From Pirellulales bacterium (GTDB lineage Bacteria; Planctomycetota; Planctomycetia; Pirellulales; Thermoguttaceae), in the NCBI GenBank assembly GCA_020846145.1, contig JADLEL010000199.1:1-60457 (forward strand): DNA of 60,457 nucleotides, read 5' to 3'. This document shows, piece after piece, positions 60,078 to 60,457 of the stretch; within the stretch, counting starts at the first letter, position 1; every line of letters begins with the position of its first letter. The notes beneath the pieces are model-generated. The model was not told the origin of the DNA, ran no database searches, and saw only the letters and a list, made by a program, of their open reading frames with translations. Both the position numbers and the translations under genes were made by a program.

Positions 60078-60457
60078 ATGTCCAATATCCATTCATTCTT
60101 CCGCCTTCCGCCTTCCGCCTTCCGCCTTCCGCTTTTGGCGGCCGTCGTGTTGGCCGTCGCCGGCTGCCAGCAGCCGTTCGATCACTACACCAACACCCTG
60201 CAGGCCCCGATGCCGCCGGGTTTGCGGCCGCCGCGGGAAGTCGAAAAGGTCTCCCTGCCGGCGTACGTCGTCGAGCCGCCGGACATGCTCTCCATCGAGA
60301 TGCTGAAGATGGTCCCCAAGCCGCCCTATTTGATCGACGTTTACGACGTGCTGCAAATCCGCGCCTCCTTCGCCCTGCCCGACCAGCCCATCAACGACTT
60401 CTACATCGTCGAGGCCGAGGGGGTGGTGAACCTGGGGCCGGCCTACGGGAACGTGCG
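60078..60457 (+). CDS. polysaccharide export (Wza-like) lipoprotein, 5' part
   Basis: The frame runs off the window after 126 codons. It begins MSNIHSFFRLPPSAFRLPLL and has a lipobox VLAVAGC near residue 34, so the protein should be an outer-membrane lipoprotein. YLIDVYDVLQIRASFALP then IVEAEGVVNLGPAYGNV match the start of the polysaccharide export domain, which forms the outer-membrane channel for exopolysaccharide. The hydrophobic core of the signal peptide is preceded by FRLPPSAFRLP, encoded by a heptamer repeat (60098-60132). It could serve the EPS locus at 159-16795, though far from it. Confidence 0.8.
   Translation, partial: MSNIHSFFRLPPSAFRLPLLAAVVLAVAGCQQPFDHYTNTLQAPMPPGLRPPREVEKVSLPAYVVEPPDMLSIEMLKMVPKPPYLIDVYDVLQIRASFALPDQPINDFYIVEAEGVVNLGPAYGNV
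60098..60132 (+). repeat. heptamer repeat (CTTCCGC)5 in the export lipoprotein signal peptide
   Basis: Five exact copies of cttccgc start 20 bp after the ATG and encode FRLPPSAFRLP within the signal peptide. One unit more or less would abolish the downstream frame. Confidence 0.9.

Overview
The window looks like a chromosomal piece of a planctomycete (Planctomycetota, perhaps Pirellulales; the order is a guess). The grounds are a DUF1559 protein, exosortase with PEP-CTERM proteins, very large TPR proteins, a terpene-cyclase-like repeat protein fused to a membrane anchor, GC-rich coding sequence and many dispersed palindromes. No rRNA, tRNA, CRISPR array or complete transposase gene was recognised.

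Layout. (1) 159-16795, all minus: an exopolysaccharide/exosortase locus with exosortase, Wzz/BY-kinase, a 1573-residue TPR protein, an EpsI-like protein, a priming sugar transferase, a polysaccharide deacetylase, three glycosyltransferases and an asparagine-synthase-like amidotransferase. (2) 17716-21638: a sigma factor and two PEP-CTERM proteins, plausible exosortase substrates. (3) 22009-24625: a secreted agarase-like hydrolase and a Ser/Thr kinase. (4) 25381-29867, minus: ECF sigma factor, a membrane protein overlapping it by ATGA, a secreted protein of unknown function and a DUF1559 protein. (5) 30079-37268, plus: uvrA-thiF, then a GRP-type sugar transporter, ribokinase, a small protein and a FixJ-like regulator with Glu in place of the phosphoacceptor Asp. 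(6) 37396-42775: sulfatase, an orphan adenine-type DNA methyltransferase, and a lower-GC two-gene ATPase module that looks transferred. (7) 42996-51492: TPR protein, terpene-cyclase-like protein, plsC-cdsA, two small membrane proteins. (8) 51898-59604: porin, Cys-rich secreted protein, ArsP-like permease, bioD, Gfo/Idh/MocA oxidoreductase and small proteins. (9) 60078 to the end: start of a polysaccharide export lipoprotein.

The most unusual signal lies across the genes. Tandem repeats with a strict 7-bp period, or 14 bp, occur at about ten places with different unit sequences. Several lie inside or at the very ends of genes: uvrA twice, the DNA methyltransferase (26 units), the start of thiF, the signal peptide of the export protein, and the stop codon of a TPR gene. 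Seven is not a multiple of three, so gain or loss of one unit would shift the frame. Palindromic elements are also read in frame inside uvrA and the anti-sigma-like gene, similar in principle to Rickettsia palindromic elements. Two MITE-like families with terminal inverted repeats (about 205 bp and 124 bp) and two further repeat families recur between genes.
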